Below are positions 6,935 to 16,124 of a stretch of DNA of 64,000 nt, piece after piece. Numbering within the stretch: the stretch's first letter is position 1; every line of letters starts with the position of its first letter. Under the pieces are notes generated by a model, which saw only the letters and a list, made by a program, of their open reading frames with translations, ran no database searches and was not told the origin of the DNA. The stretch is from Cupriavidus pinatubonensis (lineage in GTDB: Bacteria > Pseudomonadota > Gammaproteobacteria > Burkholderiales > Burkholderiaceae), in contig NZ_CP080767.1 of NCBI RefSeq assembly GCF_019602855.1, forward strand, positions 1,984,001 to 2,048,000. The letters are read 5' to 3'. Position numbers and translations under genes: made by a program.

Positions 6935-8362
6935 TCAGTGCGACTTCCCATGCAGATCGAGCGGCACGGGCTGTGTCAGCGTCTCGGGCCGCAGGATGTG
7001 GTCAAGCTCCTCTTTCGACAACAGGCCCTTGCGCAGCACGATCTCATAGACGCTGCCGCCGGTGGCGTGGGCTTCCTGCGCGACGGCTGTTGCGTTCGCA
7101 TAGCCGATGTAAGGGTTGAGCGCCGTGACGATCCCGATCGAGTTCTCGACGGTAGCCCGCAGCCGATCTGCATTTGCCGTGATGCCCTTGACGCAACGCT
7201 CGGCGAGCGTCAGGCAACCGTTGCGCAGATGGCTGACGCTCTTGAACAGGCTGTGGGCAATGATCGGCTCGAACGCATTGAGCTGCAGCTGGCCGGCTTC
7301 GGCTGCGAAGCTGACCGTCACGTCGTTGCCAATGACCTCGAAGGCAATCTGGTTCACGACTTCGGGGATCACCGGATTCACCTTGCCGGGCATGATGCTG
7401 GAGCCGGCCTGCATCGGCGGCAGGTTGATTTCGCACAGCCCCGCACGCGGGCCGCTCGACAACAGCCGCAGGTCGTTGCAGGTCTTTGAAAGCTTCACCG
7501 CAACGCGTTTCAGCACGCCGGACAGTTGCACGAAGGCGCCGCAATCCTGCGTAGCTTCGATCAGGTTTGGCGCTGTCTCAAGCGGAATGCCAGTGATGTC
7601 GCGCAGCCGCCGCAGCACCACCGGCGCATAGGATGGGTGCGCGGTAATGCCGGTGCCAATGGCGGTGGCGCCGAGGTTGATCTCGCAGATCAGCATCGCG
7701 GCTTCACGCAAGCGCGCCTCGTCTTCGCCGAGCATCACGGCATAGGTGCTGAATTCCTGGCCGAGCGTCATCGGCACCGCATCCTGCAATTGCGTGCGGC
7801 CCATCTTGATGATGTGGGCGAACTCCTCGGCCTTCGCCTCGAACGCCTGGCGCAGTACCGCCATGGCCTCCACAAGCCCACGGATGCCGAACCATGTCGC
7901 GACCTTCAACGCGGTCGGATAGACATCGTTGGTGCTCTGGCCGATATTGACGTGTTCGTTCGGATGCAGGTGCTGGTACTCGCCCTTCTGATGCCCGAGA
8001 AGCTCGAGCGCGCGATTGGCGATGACCTCATTGGCGTTCATGTTTGTCGAGGTGCCAGCGCCGCCCTGGATCACGTCGACCACGAACTGATCGTGCAGCT
8101 TTCCGGCCATCAGTTCCTGACAGGCAGCGACGATCGCGTCGCAGCGTGCCTGGTCTAGCAGCTCAAGCTCATGGTTCGCTTGCGCCGCGGCTTGCTTGAT
8201 CGCGGCCAGCGCCTTGATCAGTTCCGGGTAGATGGAAATTGGCGTGCCCGTGATCGGGAAGTTCTCGACGGCGCGCAGGGTGTGGACACCGTAGTAAGCC
8301 TGGGCCGGGACTTCCCGGTCGCCCAGCAGGTCATGTTCGGTTCTGAAGGGTCCGGCAGTCAT
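6935..8362 (-). CDS. aspA: Aspartate ammonia-lyase
   Basis: 475 residues, full length for the fumarase/aspartase superfamily. N-terminal TEHDLLGDREVPAQAYYGVHTLRA, a GQSTNDVYPTA block, a TxLQDAVPMTLGQE block, and the signature GSSIMPGKVNPVIPE near residue 325 that supplies the catalytic Ser loop. It reversibly deaminates L-aspartate to fumarate and ammonia. The THEN-type TNMNANEVIANRALELLGHQKGEYQHLHPNEHVN region favours aspartase over class II fumarase. GAGGAGC precedes ATG 8362. It stands alone between the sigma gene and a TetR regulator; an inverted repeat about 120 bp upstream may be its operator. Confidence 0.92.
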   Translation of the reverse strand: MTAGPFRTEHDLLGDREVPAQAYYGVHTLRAVENFPITGTPISIYPELIKALAAIKQAAAQANHELELLDQARCDAIVAACQELMAGKLHDQFVVDVIQGGAGTSTNMNANEVIANRALELLGHQKGEYQHLHPNEHVNIGQSTNDVYPTALKVATWFGIRGLVEAMAVLRQAFEAKAEEFAHIIKMGRTQLQDAVPMTLGQEFSTYAVMLGEDEARLREAAMLICEINLGATAIGTGITAHPSYAPVVLRRLRDITGIPLETAPNLIEATQDCGAFVQLSGVLKRVAVKLSKTCNDLRLLSSGPRAGLCEINLPPMQAGSSIMPGKVNPVIPEVVNQIAFEVIGNDVTVSFAAEAGQLQLNAFEPIIAHSLFKSVSHLRNGCLTLAERCVKGITANADRLRATVENSIGIVTALNPYIGYANATAVAQEAHATGGSVYEIVLRKGLLSKEELDHILRPETLTQPVPLDLHGKSH

Positions 8363-8478
8363 GGTCGCGCTCCTCGCGTAAAGTGGCTTCAGCTTTCCTT
8401 CAGAAGTCTAGGGAATCGGCTGCTCCACCGCTACGTTCAATGCCGAGATTTCATGGCCTGCGGCACGTCGAGGCAGGT

Positions 8479-8497
8479 TTATGCGCAAATCGCATAA
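8479..8497. promoter_or_regulatory. Inverted repeat upstream of aspA (intergenic 8363-8662)
   Basis: TTATGCG-CAAAT-CGCATAA: perfect 7-bp arms with a 5-bp spacer, containing a T-N11-A pattern like LysR-family sites. It is centred about 126 bp upstream of the aspA start. The rest of this 300-bp gap holds no convincing gene; it must contain the aspA promoter. Confidence 0.45.
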
Positions 8498-8662
8498 GTG
8501 CTGCTATTGGCGCTAATACCCGGGGCCGGATGCGATGAACTTTCGGCTTTCACTCTTTTGCCGTATTACGTCTGTAGCAATGGATTACCAGGCGCCTCCG
8601 CAGTGGCTTGGTCACCTGCCCATACGTGGTATCGCGGCTTCCCGTTACCAGCGCGGATCTCT

Positions 8663-9379
8663 TCAGGAATTCGCACGCGTTGATGGTTTCGGCTCTGCAC
8701 CGGCGCGAATCCCTGCCGCAATAAAACTCACCAGATACTCGGACTTGCGCCGCGTGTCGCCGGCCTTGACCTTGCCTGCGGAGATGCGCTCGATGCGGCT
8801 GTCGAACACACTCATGACCAGCGCGCCGACAGCGAACAGATAGGCCCAGTGCGGATAGCTTGTGCCGTTTCCCGGCAGCGCCTTGCGGATCGCCTTGGCG
8901 AATTCAACGGCAAACGGGTCGAAGTAGTCGGCCACGATGCCACGCTCCACCTCCTTCGGATCCGAGGCTTCGCGTGCGACCAGTTTGGCATAGGCGAGGC
9001 CGCCTTCTGTCTCCTGAATCCGCATCACAGGCTCGACGAACGCCCGCGCGATGTGCTCGATAGGATCTTCGCCGTCCGCCAGCGGTTCGCGCAGTGCCGC
9101 CACGCGCGCCTCGAACACCGATTTGCGCCGCTCGAAGAGCGCGCGGTACAGGTTCCCCTTGGTCTCGAAGTGATAGACGATCAGCGGCAGGCCGACATCC
9201 GCGGCGGCCGCGATATCGCGCATCGACACGCCGTCGAAGCCGCCCTCAGCAAAGAGTCGTTCCGCAGCATCGAGCACGCGTTCGCGCTTGCTCGCCTCAG
9301 GTACCGGCGACTCCTGCGCTGGTTTGCGCGCCTTGCTCCGCGCCCCGGCCGCTGACTTCCGCGCTTCCCTGCCTTCCAT
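8663..9379 (-). CDS. TetR-family transcriptional regulator
   Basis: 238 residues: a basic, Ala-rich N-terminal extension of about 30 residues, a TetR helix-turn-helix at about 32-75 (RVLDAAERLFAEGGFDGVSMRDIAAAADVGLPLIVYHFETKGNLY), and a helical ligand-binding domain. GGAGG precedes ATG 9379. It is divergent from a five-gene catabolic operon, and the shared intergenic region holds two 18-bp palindromes ideal for a TetR dimer, so it probably represses the operon and itself until an inducer binds. The inducer is unknown. Confidence 0.9.
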   Translation of the reverse strand: MEGREARKSAAGARSKARKPAQESPVPEASKRERVLDAAERLFAEGGFDGVSMRDIAAAADVGLPLIVYHFETKGNLYRALFERRKSVFEARVAALREPLADGEDPIEHIARAFVEPVMRIQETEGGLAYAKLVAREASDPKEVERGIVADYFDPFAVEFAKAIRKALPGNGTSYPHWAYLFAVGALVMSVFDSRIERISAGKVKAGDTRRKSEYLVSFIAAGIRAGAEPKPSTRANS

Positions 9380-9465
9380 GCTGCCTCCGTCGTTCTGGAC
9401 GCGCCATTGTAGCGAACCTCACATCACGTCTTCGTGCACCCGCGTTTACCCCAGTGCACCGCTTG

Positions 9466-9515
9466 ACTGTACGAGCGTACAGTTCGCCAAAGCTCGTACT
9501 GTACGATCGTACAGT
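9466..9515. promoter_or_regulatory. Tandem palindromic operators between tetR and the catabolic operon
   Basis: Two 18-bp sites: ACTGTACGAGCGTACAGT at 9466-9483 (one central mismatch) and ACTGTACGATCGTACAGT at 9498-9515 (perfect palindrome). Their starts are 32 bp apart, about three helical turns, so two dimers would bind the same DNA face. They lie between the divergent starts at 9379 and 9568. Confidence 0.85.
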
Positions 9516-9567
9516 CAGTCAAACTCAAAGGCGCAGCCCACGCCTGGCCAAACACCGGAGACGCACC

Positions 9568-10371
9568 ATGCCCCGCCACTTTGTCGATCTCTCGATCTAC
9601 CTGGAAAACGACGTCGTTTCCGACCCGCCCGGTTTTGGCCCACGGATAGAGTACCTGTCCCATCGCTCCACCGCCGCGCAGGTGACGGGCTTTTTCCCGG
9701 GATTGCAGCCGTCGGACCTCCCCGACGGCGAAGGCTGGGCGATCGAGCACGTCCAGCTCAATACCCATAATGGCACGCACCTGGACGCTCCCTATCACTT
9801 CCACAGCACCATGAACGAATCGCTGGGGCAACGAGAACGCGCCATCACCATTGACGAGGTGCCGCTCGAGTGGTGCTTCCAGCCTGCCGTGAAGCTCGAT
9901 TTCACCGGCATGGACGACGGTTATGTAGTCACCGCCGACGATGTCGAGGCCGAACTCGCCCGCATAGGCCACGTGCTCAAGCCGCGGGAAATCGTGGTGG
10001 TCAATACACGTGCTGGCAAGCGCTACGGCCACGCCGACTATGTCTCGTCGGGCTGCGGCATGGGTTTTGAAGCCACCATGTACTTGCTCGAGCGCGGCGT
10101 CCGCCTGACCGGCACCGACGCGTGGAGCTGGGACGCGCCGTTCGCACATACCGCGGAAAGGTATGCGCGGACGCACGATGCCTCGCTGATTTGGGAAGGC
10201 CATAAGGCGGGCCGCAATATCGGCTATTGCCACCTGGAGAAGCTGCACAACCTCGAGTCGCTGCCGGCGCGCGGCTTCTACATCTCGTGTTTTCCTCACA
10301 AGATTCGCGGCGCCTCGGCGGGCTGGACCCGTGCCGTGGCCATCTTCGACGACGCCCTCAACGCTGCGTGA
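9568..10371 (+). CDS. Cyclase-family metal-dependent hydrolase (kynurenine formamidase-like)
   Basis: 267 residues with the cyclase/KynB metal motif HNGTHLDAP (H67, H71, D73) and downstream conserved segments (VVVNTRAGKRYGHADYV, TDAWSWDAPF, GHKAGR, CFPHKIRGASAGWTRAVA). The family hydrolyses amide, ester or lactone bonds with Mn/Zn; it includes N-formylkynurenine formamidase and isatin hydrolase. It opens the operon facing the TetR repressor, with GGAG before ATG 9568, and the next gene follows after 7 nt. No other kynurenine-pathway gene is present, so another substrate is likely. Confidence 0.82.
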   Translation: MPRHFVDLSIYLENDVVSDPPGFGPRIEYLSHRSTAAQVTGFFPGLQPSDLPDGEGWAIEHVQLNTHNGTHLDAPYHFHSTMNESLGQRERAITIDEVPLEWCFQPAVKLDFTGMDDGYVVTADDVEAELARIGHVLKPREIVVVNTRAGKRYGHADYVSSGCGMGFEATMYLLERGVRLTGTDAWSWDAPFAHTAERYARTHDASLIWEGHKAGRNIGYCHLEKLHNLESLPARGFYISCFPHKIRGASAGWTRAVAIFDDALNAA

Positions 10372-10378
10372 AATCGCC

Positions 10379-11689
10379 ATGGAACTGAACCACACGCATG
10401 ATGCATCGCGCTGCAGCTGGCTGGATTCGGCCAATCTTGCAGGCACCGATTTCCCCCTGCAAAACCTGCCGCTTGGTGTGTTCCGGCGCAAAGGGAGCGC
10501 TGAAACGTGGCGTGGCGGCGTAGCCATCGGTGACCAGATCGTCGACCTGGCCGCGCTCGAGTCGCTTCCCGGACTGCAGGACCGTGTCGCCAACGCCATG
10601 CGCGCTGCGGCAGTACCCACGCTCAATGGCCTGCTTGAGCAAGGGCCGGAAGCCTGGCAGGCCCTGCGTCATGGACTTTTTGCGCTGCTACAGGATGGCA
10701 GCCTGCTGGAACGGCGGGTCCGTGAAGCGCTCGTGCCGCAGGCGGATGCCGAGCACGCCGTCCCCGTGGGTATTGGCGACTACACGGACTTCTACACCTC
10801 GCTGGACCACGCCGTGAATTGCTGCCGCCAGTTCGGCATCGAGGTCAATCCGAACTTCGACTGGCTGCCCGTCGGCTACCACGGCCGCGTGTCTTCGATA
10901 GATGTCAGTGGTCAGCAGGTCTATCGGCCGATGGGCCAGTACCGCATGGATCAAGACTCTGCGCCCGTGTATGGACCCTGCCAACGCCTTGACTACGAAC
11001 TCGAAGTCGGCGCGGTGATCGGCATCGGGAACGCCCGTGGGACGCCAATTCCTTTGGCCACGGCGCAGCAGCACATCTTCGGCCTGTGCCTGCTCAATGA
11101 CTGGTCCGCGCGCGACATCCAGACCTGGGAGATGCCACCGCTCGGGCCCTTTCTCGCCAAGAACTTCGCCACGACGTTGTCGCCGTGGATCGTGACCCTG
11201 GAAGCGTTGCTGCCCTATCGCCGGGGTTGGATGCGTGCGCCCGATCGCCCGCAGCCGCTCGACTACCTCCACGCCCCCGCCAACGCTGCGCATGGCGCGT
11301 TTGACATCCGGCTCGAAGCCGCGATCCTCAGCGCGCGCCAACTGGCGCAGGGCCGCAAGCCGCGCACGTTGACGCACACCAGCTTTCGTCACCAGTACTG
11401 GACGCTGGGTCAGATGATTGCCCACCACACCGTGGGCGGCTGCAACCTGCAGCCCGGCGATCTCCTTGGCAGCGGCACCGTTTCAGGCCCCACCCCCGGC
11501 GAGGCCGGAGCGCTGATCGAACTGACGGTATCCGGGACGCAACCCGTGGATATCGGCGACGGCGAGCAACGCGGATTTCTTGAAGATGGCGATACGGTCG
11601 TGTTCCGTGGCGGGTGCGAGCGCGAGGGCTTTGCGCGCATCGGCTTCGGCCTCAACTACGCGACCGTAATGGCGGCCCCTGCCTTTTGA
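10379..11689 (+). CDS. Fumarylacetoacetase-like hydrolase
   Basis: 436 residues, the full two-domain length of fumarylacetoacetase: an N-terminal SH3-like domain (LPLGVFRR, VDLAAL) and the catalytic FAH domain. D137 and H144 in GDYTDFYTSLDHAVN match the metal Asp and general-base His of the mouse enzyme; further metal ligands lie in YELEVGAVIG and LLNDWSARDIQTWE. Fumarylacetoacetase cleaves fumarylacetoacetate to fumarate and acetoacetate. No homogentisate dioxygenase or maleylacetoacetate isomerase gene is nearby, so it may cleave another acylpyruvate-type intermediate here. The ATG lies 7 nt after the cyclase stop and has a poor ribosome site, which suggests coupled translation. Confidence 0.85.
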   Translation: MELNHTHDASRCSWLDSANLAGTDFPLQNLPLGVFRRKGSAETWRGGVAIGDQIVDLAALESLPGLQDRVANAMRAAAVPTLNGLLEQGPEAWQALRHGLFALLQDGSLLERRVREALVPQADAEHAVPVGIGDYTDFYTSLDHAVNCCRQFGIEVNPNFDWLPVGYHGRVSSIDVSGQQVYRPMGQYRMDQDSAPVYGPCQRLDYELEVGAVIGIGNARGTPIPLATAQQHIFGLCLLNDWSARDIQTWEMPPLGPFLAKNFATTLSPWIVTLEALLPYRRGWMRAPDRPQPLDYLHAPANAAHGAFDIRLEAAILSARQLAQGRKPRTLTHTSFRHQYWTLGQMIAHHTVGGCNLQPGDLLGSGTVSGPTPGEAGALIELTVSGTQPVDIGDGEQRGFLEDGDTVVFRGGCEREGFARIGFGLNYATVMAAPAF

Positions 11690-11723
11690 CCAGACCGAAG
11701 CAACCACGACGGAGGAGATCGAC

Positions 11724-12812
11724 TTGACCAAGGAACGACAGCCGGCTTGTGCCAGGCAAGGCACGGCTTCCAGCCGGCGCAGGAATCCGAAAGGCGCACC
11801 GCCCAGGGCGAAGTGGTACACGCTGGTGCTCATCGCCATGCCGTGTGCAGCCCATGCGAACGGCGCGCAGCTCGCACAACTATATGGGCTCGCCGATGCG
11901 TATGTCGGCGTGACCCATCTCAGTGGACAGCGCTCCGCGGCGGGTGTGGAAAGCGGCGGCATGCAGACGTCCTTCTGGGGCATGACCGGCAGCGAAGACC
12001 TGGGCGGCGGGATCAAGGCAAACTTTCGCCTGGAGGGATTCTTCCTTGCGGACACCGGTGCCAACGGACGCGCGCCTACCGACGGGCTCTTTGCACGCAA
12101 TGCCTACGTTGGCCTGGAGAATGGCTTTGGCGAAGTGCGTCTCGGCCGGCTCGCCAATCCTACATACCTGGCTACCGCGCTCTTCGATGCGTTTTCCGGA
12201 TCGACCAAGTTCTCCCCGCTCGAGAACGTGCTGTGGACGCCCCAGCAAGGCCGATACATTGCCGGCGACACCGCATGGAACAACGCGCTGGGCTACTACT
12301 CGCCAGAATTCGCGGGGCTTTCATTCCGGGGCTTGTACAGCCTTGGCGAGCAGTCAGGCACGAACTCGCAGAACAATGCGGTCGGCATGCTGCTCTATGA
12401 GCGCGGGCCATTCTCGGCGACGTTCGCCATTCAGAGGACCCGGGTCGGTCCCGGACTTCCCGCCGGAAGTTGGGCGCAGACTGCCATGGTCGGAGGATTG
12501 TCCTATGACTTCAAAACCATCCGCCTCATGACCGAGTATGCCCACACCAGCACGAGCGGTGCCTCGACGTCGACCGATACGCTGCAAGTCGGCGCACAGA
12601 TTCCGCTCGGCAGCGGCAGGCTCCTGGCCTCGGCGGTGTCTTCGCGCGTGCGTAGCGACGCCATGCCGGACTACCGCCGCCACGGACTTGCCGGCGGTTA
12701 TGACTATGCCCTGTCGAAGCGCACGGACTTGTACATTCTGACGATGTTCGACAAGGTCACTGGAAAGGGCAGCGGCACCAGCCTTGCGCTGGGCATGCGC
12801 GAGAAGTTCTAA
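11724..12812 (+). CDS. Omp32-like trimeric porin
   Basis: 362 residues. The start is a TTG at 11724, chosen because GGAGGAG sits exactly 6 nt upstream and no other start gives a complete export signal. The signal peptide has an unusually long basic N-region (about 30 residues) before the core WYTLVLIAMPCAAHA. The mature protein shows the beta-proteobacterial porin pattern: LYGLADAYVGV start, FWGMTGSEDLGGGIKANFRLEG, RNAYVGLENGFGEVRLGR, ending ALGMREKF with terminal Phe. As third gene of the TetR-controlled operon it probably admits the pathway substrate through the outer membrane. Confidence 0.85.
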   Translation: MTKERQPACARQGTASSRRRNPKGAPPRAKWYTLVLIAMPCAAHANGAQLAQLYGLADAYVGVTHLSGQRSAAGVESGGMQTSFWGMTGSEDLGGGIKANFRLEGFFLADTGANGRAPTDGLFARNAYVGLENGFGEVRLGRLANPTYLATALFDAFSGSTKFSPLENVLWTPQQGRYIAGDTAWNNALGYYSPEFAGLSFRGLYSLGEQSGTNSQNNAVGMLLYERGPFSATFAIQRTRVGPGLPAGSWAQTAMVGGLSYDFKTIRLMTEYAHTSTSGASTSTDTLQVGAQIPLGSGRLLASAVSSRVRSDAMPDYRRHGLAGGYDYALSKRTDLYILTMFDKVTGKGSGTSLALGMREKF

Positions 12813-12857
12813 CGCTCCAACGCTCTAACGTTTGACACATACAGACAGGAGACAGAC

Positions 12858-14567
12858 ATGCAAATCGATTGGGATGTCGAAATCCTCATGGACGATGGCC
12901 TGCTAGTCCGGGCCGACGTCTTCCGGCCGGAAGAGGAAGGCCGCTATCCGGTGCTGATGTCGTACGGGCCCTACGCCAAGGGGCTGCCCTTCCAGGCCGG
13001 GTTTCCCACGCAATGGCAGTCGCTCACGGAAAAACACCCGGAAGTCCTCAGGGGCAGCAGCGGCAAGTACGCGAACTGGGAAACCGCGGATCCGGAACGA
13101 TGGGTGCCGCTGGGCTACATCTGCATTCGCGTGGACTCGCGCGGCGCCGGCCGGTCGCCCGGCGTCATTGATTCATTCTCCCCGCGCGAGGCGCAGGATT
13201 TTCACGATTGCATCGAATGGGCAGCGCGGCAGCCCTGGAGCAACGGGAAGATCGGGCTGGCCGGTGTGTCCTATTACGCGGCCAGCCAATGGATCGTCGC
13301 GGGAACGCGCCCGCCGCATCTGGCGGCCATCTGCCCGTTCGAAGGGTTCAGCGACTTCTACCGGGACGTCGTCAGGCACGGCGGGATCCTGAACACTTTC
13401 ATGACGGAGTGGTATCCGATGCAGGTGACCAATGTACAGCACGGCCTGGGTAGCCGTGGGCATGTGAATCCCAACAACGGCGTGCCGATTTCCGGACCGG
13501 CGGAACTCAGCGACGAACAACTGATCGCCAACCGCGTCGATATCGATGCCATGCAGGTCGGCTCGGAACTTATCTCGGCGGACTACTTCGACGGCAGGCG
13601 CGCCGACCTGGCGGCCGTGGAAGTGCCTGTGCTCTCGTGCGGAAACTGGGGCGGCCAGGGCTTGCACATGCGCGGCAACATCGAGGGGTACCTGCACGCC
13701 GGATCGAAACAAAAATGGCTGGAGATGCACGGCCTGGAGCATTGGACCGAGTTCTATACCGACTATGGGGTTGCGCTCCAGCGCCGGTTCTTCGACCACT
13801 TCCTCAAGGGGGAAGACAACGGCTGGGACCGTGAGCCGCCCATCAAACTGCAGGTGCGCCACACGGACAAATTCGTCGAGCGAGCCGAATTCGAATGGCC
13901 CTTGGCCCGCACCGCGTGGACCCGCATGTATCTGAACGCGGACACCCTTGCATTGCAGCCGGAACCGGGCAAAGCCACATCGCTGCAGTCGTTCGATGGA
14001 CTCACCGGCAACGCAAGTTTCAGCACGGCGCCGTTTGAACACGATACAGAAATGACCGGCCCACTGGCCGCAACGCTCTATATCTCGTCGACCGCCACCG
14101 ATGCCGACCTGTTCCTGACGGTGCGCGCCTTCGCTCCGGACGGAAAGGAACACCTGGTGCTCGGTTCCGTCGAGCCCCATGCCCCCATCACGCAGGGCTG
14201 GCTGAGGGCGTCGCATCGCAAGCTGGATCGGCAGGCATCCACGCCGTACCAGCCCGTGCATGCGCACGACGAACTCCAGCCGCTTGTGCCTGGCGAAGTC
14301 TACGAAGTCCACGTCGAAATCTGGCCAACCTGCTTCGTGTTTCCGAGGGGCCACCGGCTCGTGCTGACGGTGGGCAGCTCCGACTTCCAGCATGATCTGC
14401 CGGGCCCTCATCCCCGCCTGTACGGCAAGGAACTGCGGGGTTGTTCCGTGATGCTGCACGATCATCCGGCCGACAGGAGCCAGGAGCGATTTGGCGGCGT
14501 GACGTCCCTCCATTGCGGCGGTGAATACGCGGCGCACATCTTGCTGCCTGTTATTCCGGCGACCTGA
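12858..14567 (+). CDS. CocE/NonD-family hydrolase (S15 peptidase-like)
   Basis: 569 residues: alpha/beta hydrolase core with RVDSRGAGRSPG and nucleophile S138 in GVSYY, a helical cap, then a C-terminal jelly-roll domain of the X-Pro dipeptidyl-peptidase type (from about residue 340). A conserved His is in LEMHGLEHW. Where cocaine esterase has its catalytic Asp (GWYDG), this protein reads GNWGG, so the acid seems to be missing or supplied elsewhere. Family members cleave acyl esters or amides. AGGAG lies 6 nt before ATG 12858. In this operon it probably acts on a substrate or intermediate before the FAH-like step. Confidence 0.83.
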   Translation: MQIDWDVEILMDDGLLVRADVFRPEEEGRYPVLMSYGPYAKGLPFQAGFPTQWQSLTEKHPEVLRGSSGKYANWETADPERWVPLGYICIRVDSRGAGRSPGVIDSFSPREAQDFHDCIEWAARQPWSNGKIGLAGVSYYAASQWIVAGTRPPHLAAICPFEGFSDFYRDVVRHGGILNTFMTEWYPMQVTNVQHGLGSRGHVNPNNGVPISGPAELSDEQLIANRVDIDAMQVGSELISADYFDGRRADLAAVEVPVLSCGNWGGQGLHMRGNIEGYLHAGSKQKWLEMHGLEHWTEFYTDYGVALQRRFFDHFLKGEDNGWDREPPIKLQVRHTDKFVERAEFEWPLARTAWTRMYLNADTLALQPEPGKATSLQSFDGLTGNASFSTAPFEHDTEMTGPLAATLYISSTATDADLFLTVRAFAPDGKEHLVLGSVEPHAPITQGWLRASHRKLDRQASTPYQPVHAHDELQPLVPGEVYEVHVEIWPTCFVFPRGHRLVLTVGSSDFQHDLPGPHPRLYGKELRGCSVMLHDHPADRSQERFGGVTSLHCGGEYAAHILLPVIPAT

Positions 14568-14826
14568 CCGGTCGTCCACGAGGAGCGATTCAGGAGGAGA
14601 TTGTCTGGCCTCCTTTCGGTGAGGCGCATGGGCGGCACCCGCAGCGGCCTGACCGATAGCCGCACAAGACATGCAGCCCCGCCCGCCAGGCGGCTGTGCT
14701 TCACATTGACACCCGCCTGGCCACCCCCTACGCTGGCTTCACCCGGTGAATTCAGCGCTTGCTTAATCTTCAGGCCGATCTGCGAGATGCCGCCGGGACA
14801 ACAATAACGACCCGAGACATCCCGCC

Positions 14827-16056
14827 GTGCCATCCCGCTTCGACGCGCTCCGCCCTGCGCTCCCCATCCTCCTGGGCGCCTCTGTCATGCTGAGCCTGGC
14901 CATGGGCCTGCGGCAGAGCCTGGGCATCTTCATGCCCCCGCTGACGAAGGACATCGGCATCTCGGTGTCTGACTTCACGGTGGCGATTGCCGTGCAGAAC
15001 CTGGCGTGGGGGCTGTTGCAGCCGTTCGCAGGTGCGTGGGCCGCGCGTGTCGGCTTCCGGCCGCTGATGATGGGCGGCTCGCTGCTCTATGTGGTCGGGC
15101 TGGTGCTGCTGGCGACATCGCATGGCCTGGCCGGCGTCACGCTTGGCGCCGGCGTGGCCATTGGCGCGTCCATGGCCTGCACGGGCAGCGCGATCTCCAT
15201 GGCCGTGGCGGCACGTCCGGTTCCGGCCGCCATGCGCAGCACCGTGCTGGGACTGGTGTCGGGGGCGGGATCGCTGGGCGCGCTGATTGCCGCGCCGATC
15301 GGCCAGGTCGTAGCGCAATCGTTCGGCTGGCGCACCGGCATCGCCGCGTTCGTGCTGCTCGCACTGGTCATGCTGCCCGCGGCCTGGTTCGCCGGACGCG
15401 TAGACCGCCTGCCGCTGAGCGTGCCGCACGGCACCGGCCAGGACAACGCGCGCCAGGCCCTCGGCTCCGCGCTGCGGCACGTCCCGTTCCTGGTCATGGC
15501 AATGGCGTATTTCGTCTGCGGCATGCAGCTGGTTTTTCTGACCACGCACCTGCCCTCCTACCTCGATATCTGCGGCATGGATCCGATGCTGAGCGCGAAG
15601 GCGCTCGGGGTCATCGGCGGTTTCAACGTGCTGGGCAGCATCTTCTTCGGCTGGGCCGGCGGGCGCGTCAACAAGCTGCTGCTGCTCGGCTGCATCTACA
15701 CCATCCGCTCACTGGCGCTGACGTGGTACTTCTCGTCGGCACCCACGCCGACGAGCACGCTGGTCTTCGCCGCCGTGATGGGCTTCCTGTGGCTCGGCGT
15801 GGCACCGCTGGTTGCAGGCTGGATTGGCGAGACCTTCGGCCTGCGCTGGCAGGCCATGCTCGGCGGCATGGCGTTCTTCAGCCACCAGATCGGCAGCTTT
15901 GTAGGCGCCTTCGGCGGTGGCCTGGTGTATGACGCGCTGGGTTCGTACACGCTGGCCTGGCAGGTTGGCGTCGGGCTTGGGCTAACGGCGGGCCTCGCGC
16001 AGATTGCGTTTGCCGTGGCCACGCAGCGGCGGCCGCCGGCGCTGGCGACAACGTAA
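14827..16056 (+). CDS. MFS transporter
   Basis: 409 residues with about 12 hydrophobic segments and no large loops. The sequence (LRQSLGIFMPPLTKDIGIS, NLAWGLLQPFAGAWAARVGFRPLMMGG) resembles the oxalate/formate-antiporter-like and monocarboxylate MFS group. I used GTG 14827; its ribosome site is weak and no better start precedes the first helix. It lies 259 bp after the CocE-like gene on the same strand, so it may be the inner-membrane importer of the TetR-controlled pathway, though its own promoter is possible. Substrate unknown. Confidence 0.82.
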   Translation: MPSRFDALRPALPILLGASVMLSLAMGLRQSLGIFMPPLTKDIGISVSDFTVAIAVQNLAWGLLQPFAGAWAARVGFRPLMMGGSLLYVVGLVLLATSHGLAGVTLGAGVAIGASMACTGSAISMAVAARPVPAAMRSTVLGLVSGAGSLGALIAAPIGQVVAQSFGWRTGIAAFVLLALVMLPAAWFAGRVDRLPLSVPHGTGQDNARQALGSALRHVPFLVMAMAYFVCGMQLVFLTTHLPSYLDICGMDPMLSAKALGVIGGFNVLGSIFFGWAGGRVNKLLLLGCIYTIRSLALTWYFSSAPTPTSTLVFAAVMGFLWLGVAPLVAGWIGETFGLRWQAMLGGMAFFSHQIGSFVGAFGGGLVYDALGSYTLAWQVGVGLGLTAGLAQIAFAVATQRRPPALATT

Positions 16057-16124
16057 TGTGATCATCTGATTTCCACGTTCTCGTGGACTAGTCTTCCTTA
16101 GAGAGACCCTGAGGGAGCTGGCTC

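Noticed and set aside
14568..14826. Possible small gene or riboswitch in the 259-bp gap before the MFS gene.
   Set aside because: Only short open frames without ribosome sites and no convincing conserved RNA pattern; it is treated as a leader or promoter region.
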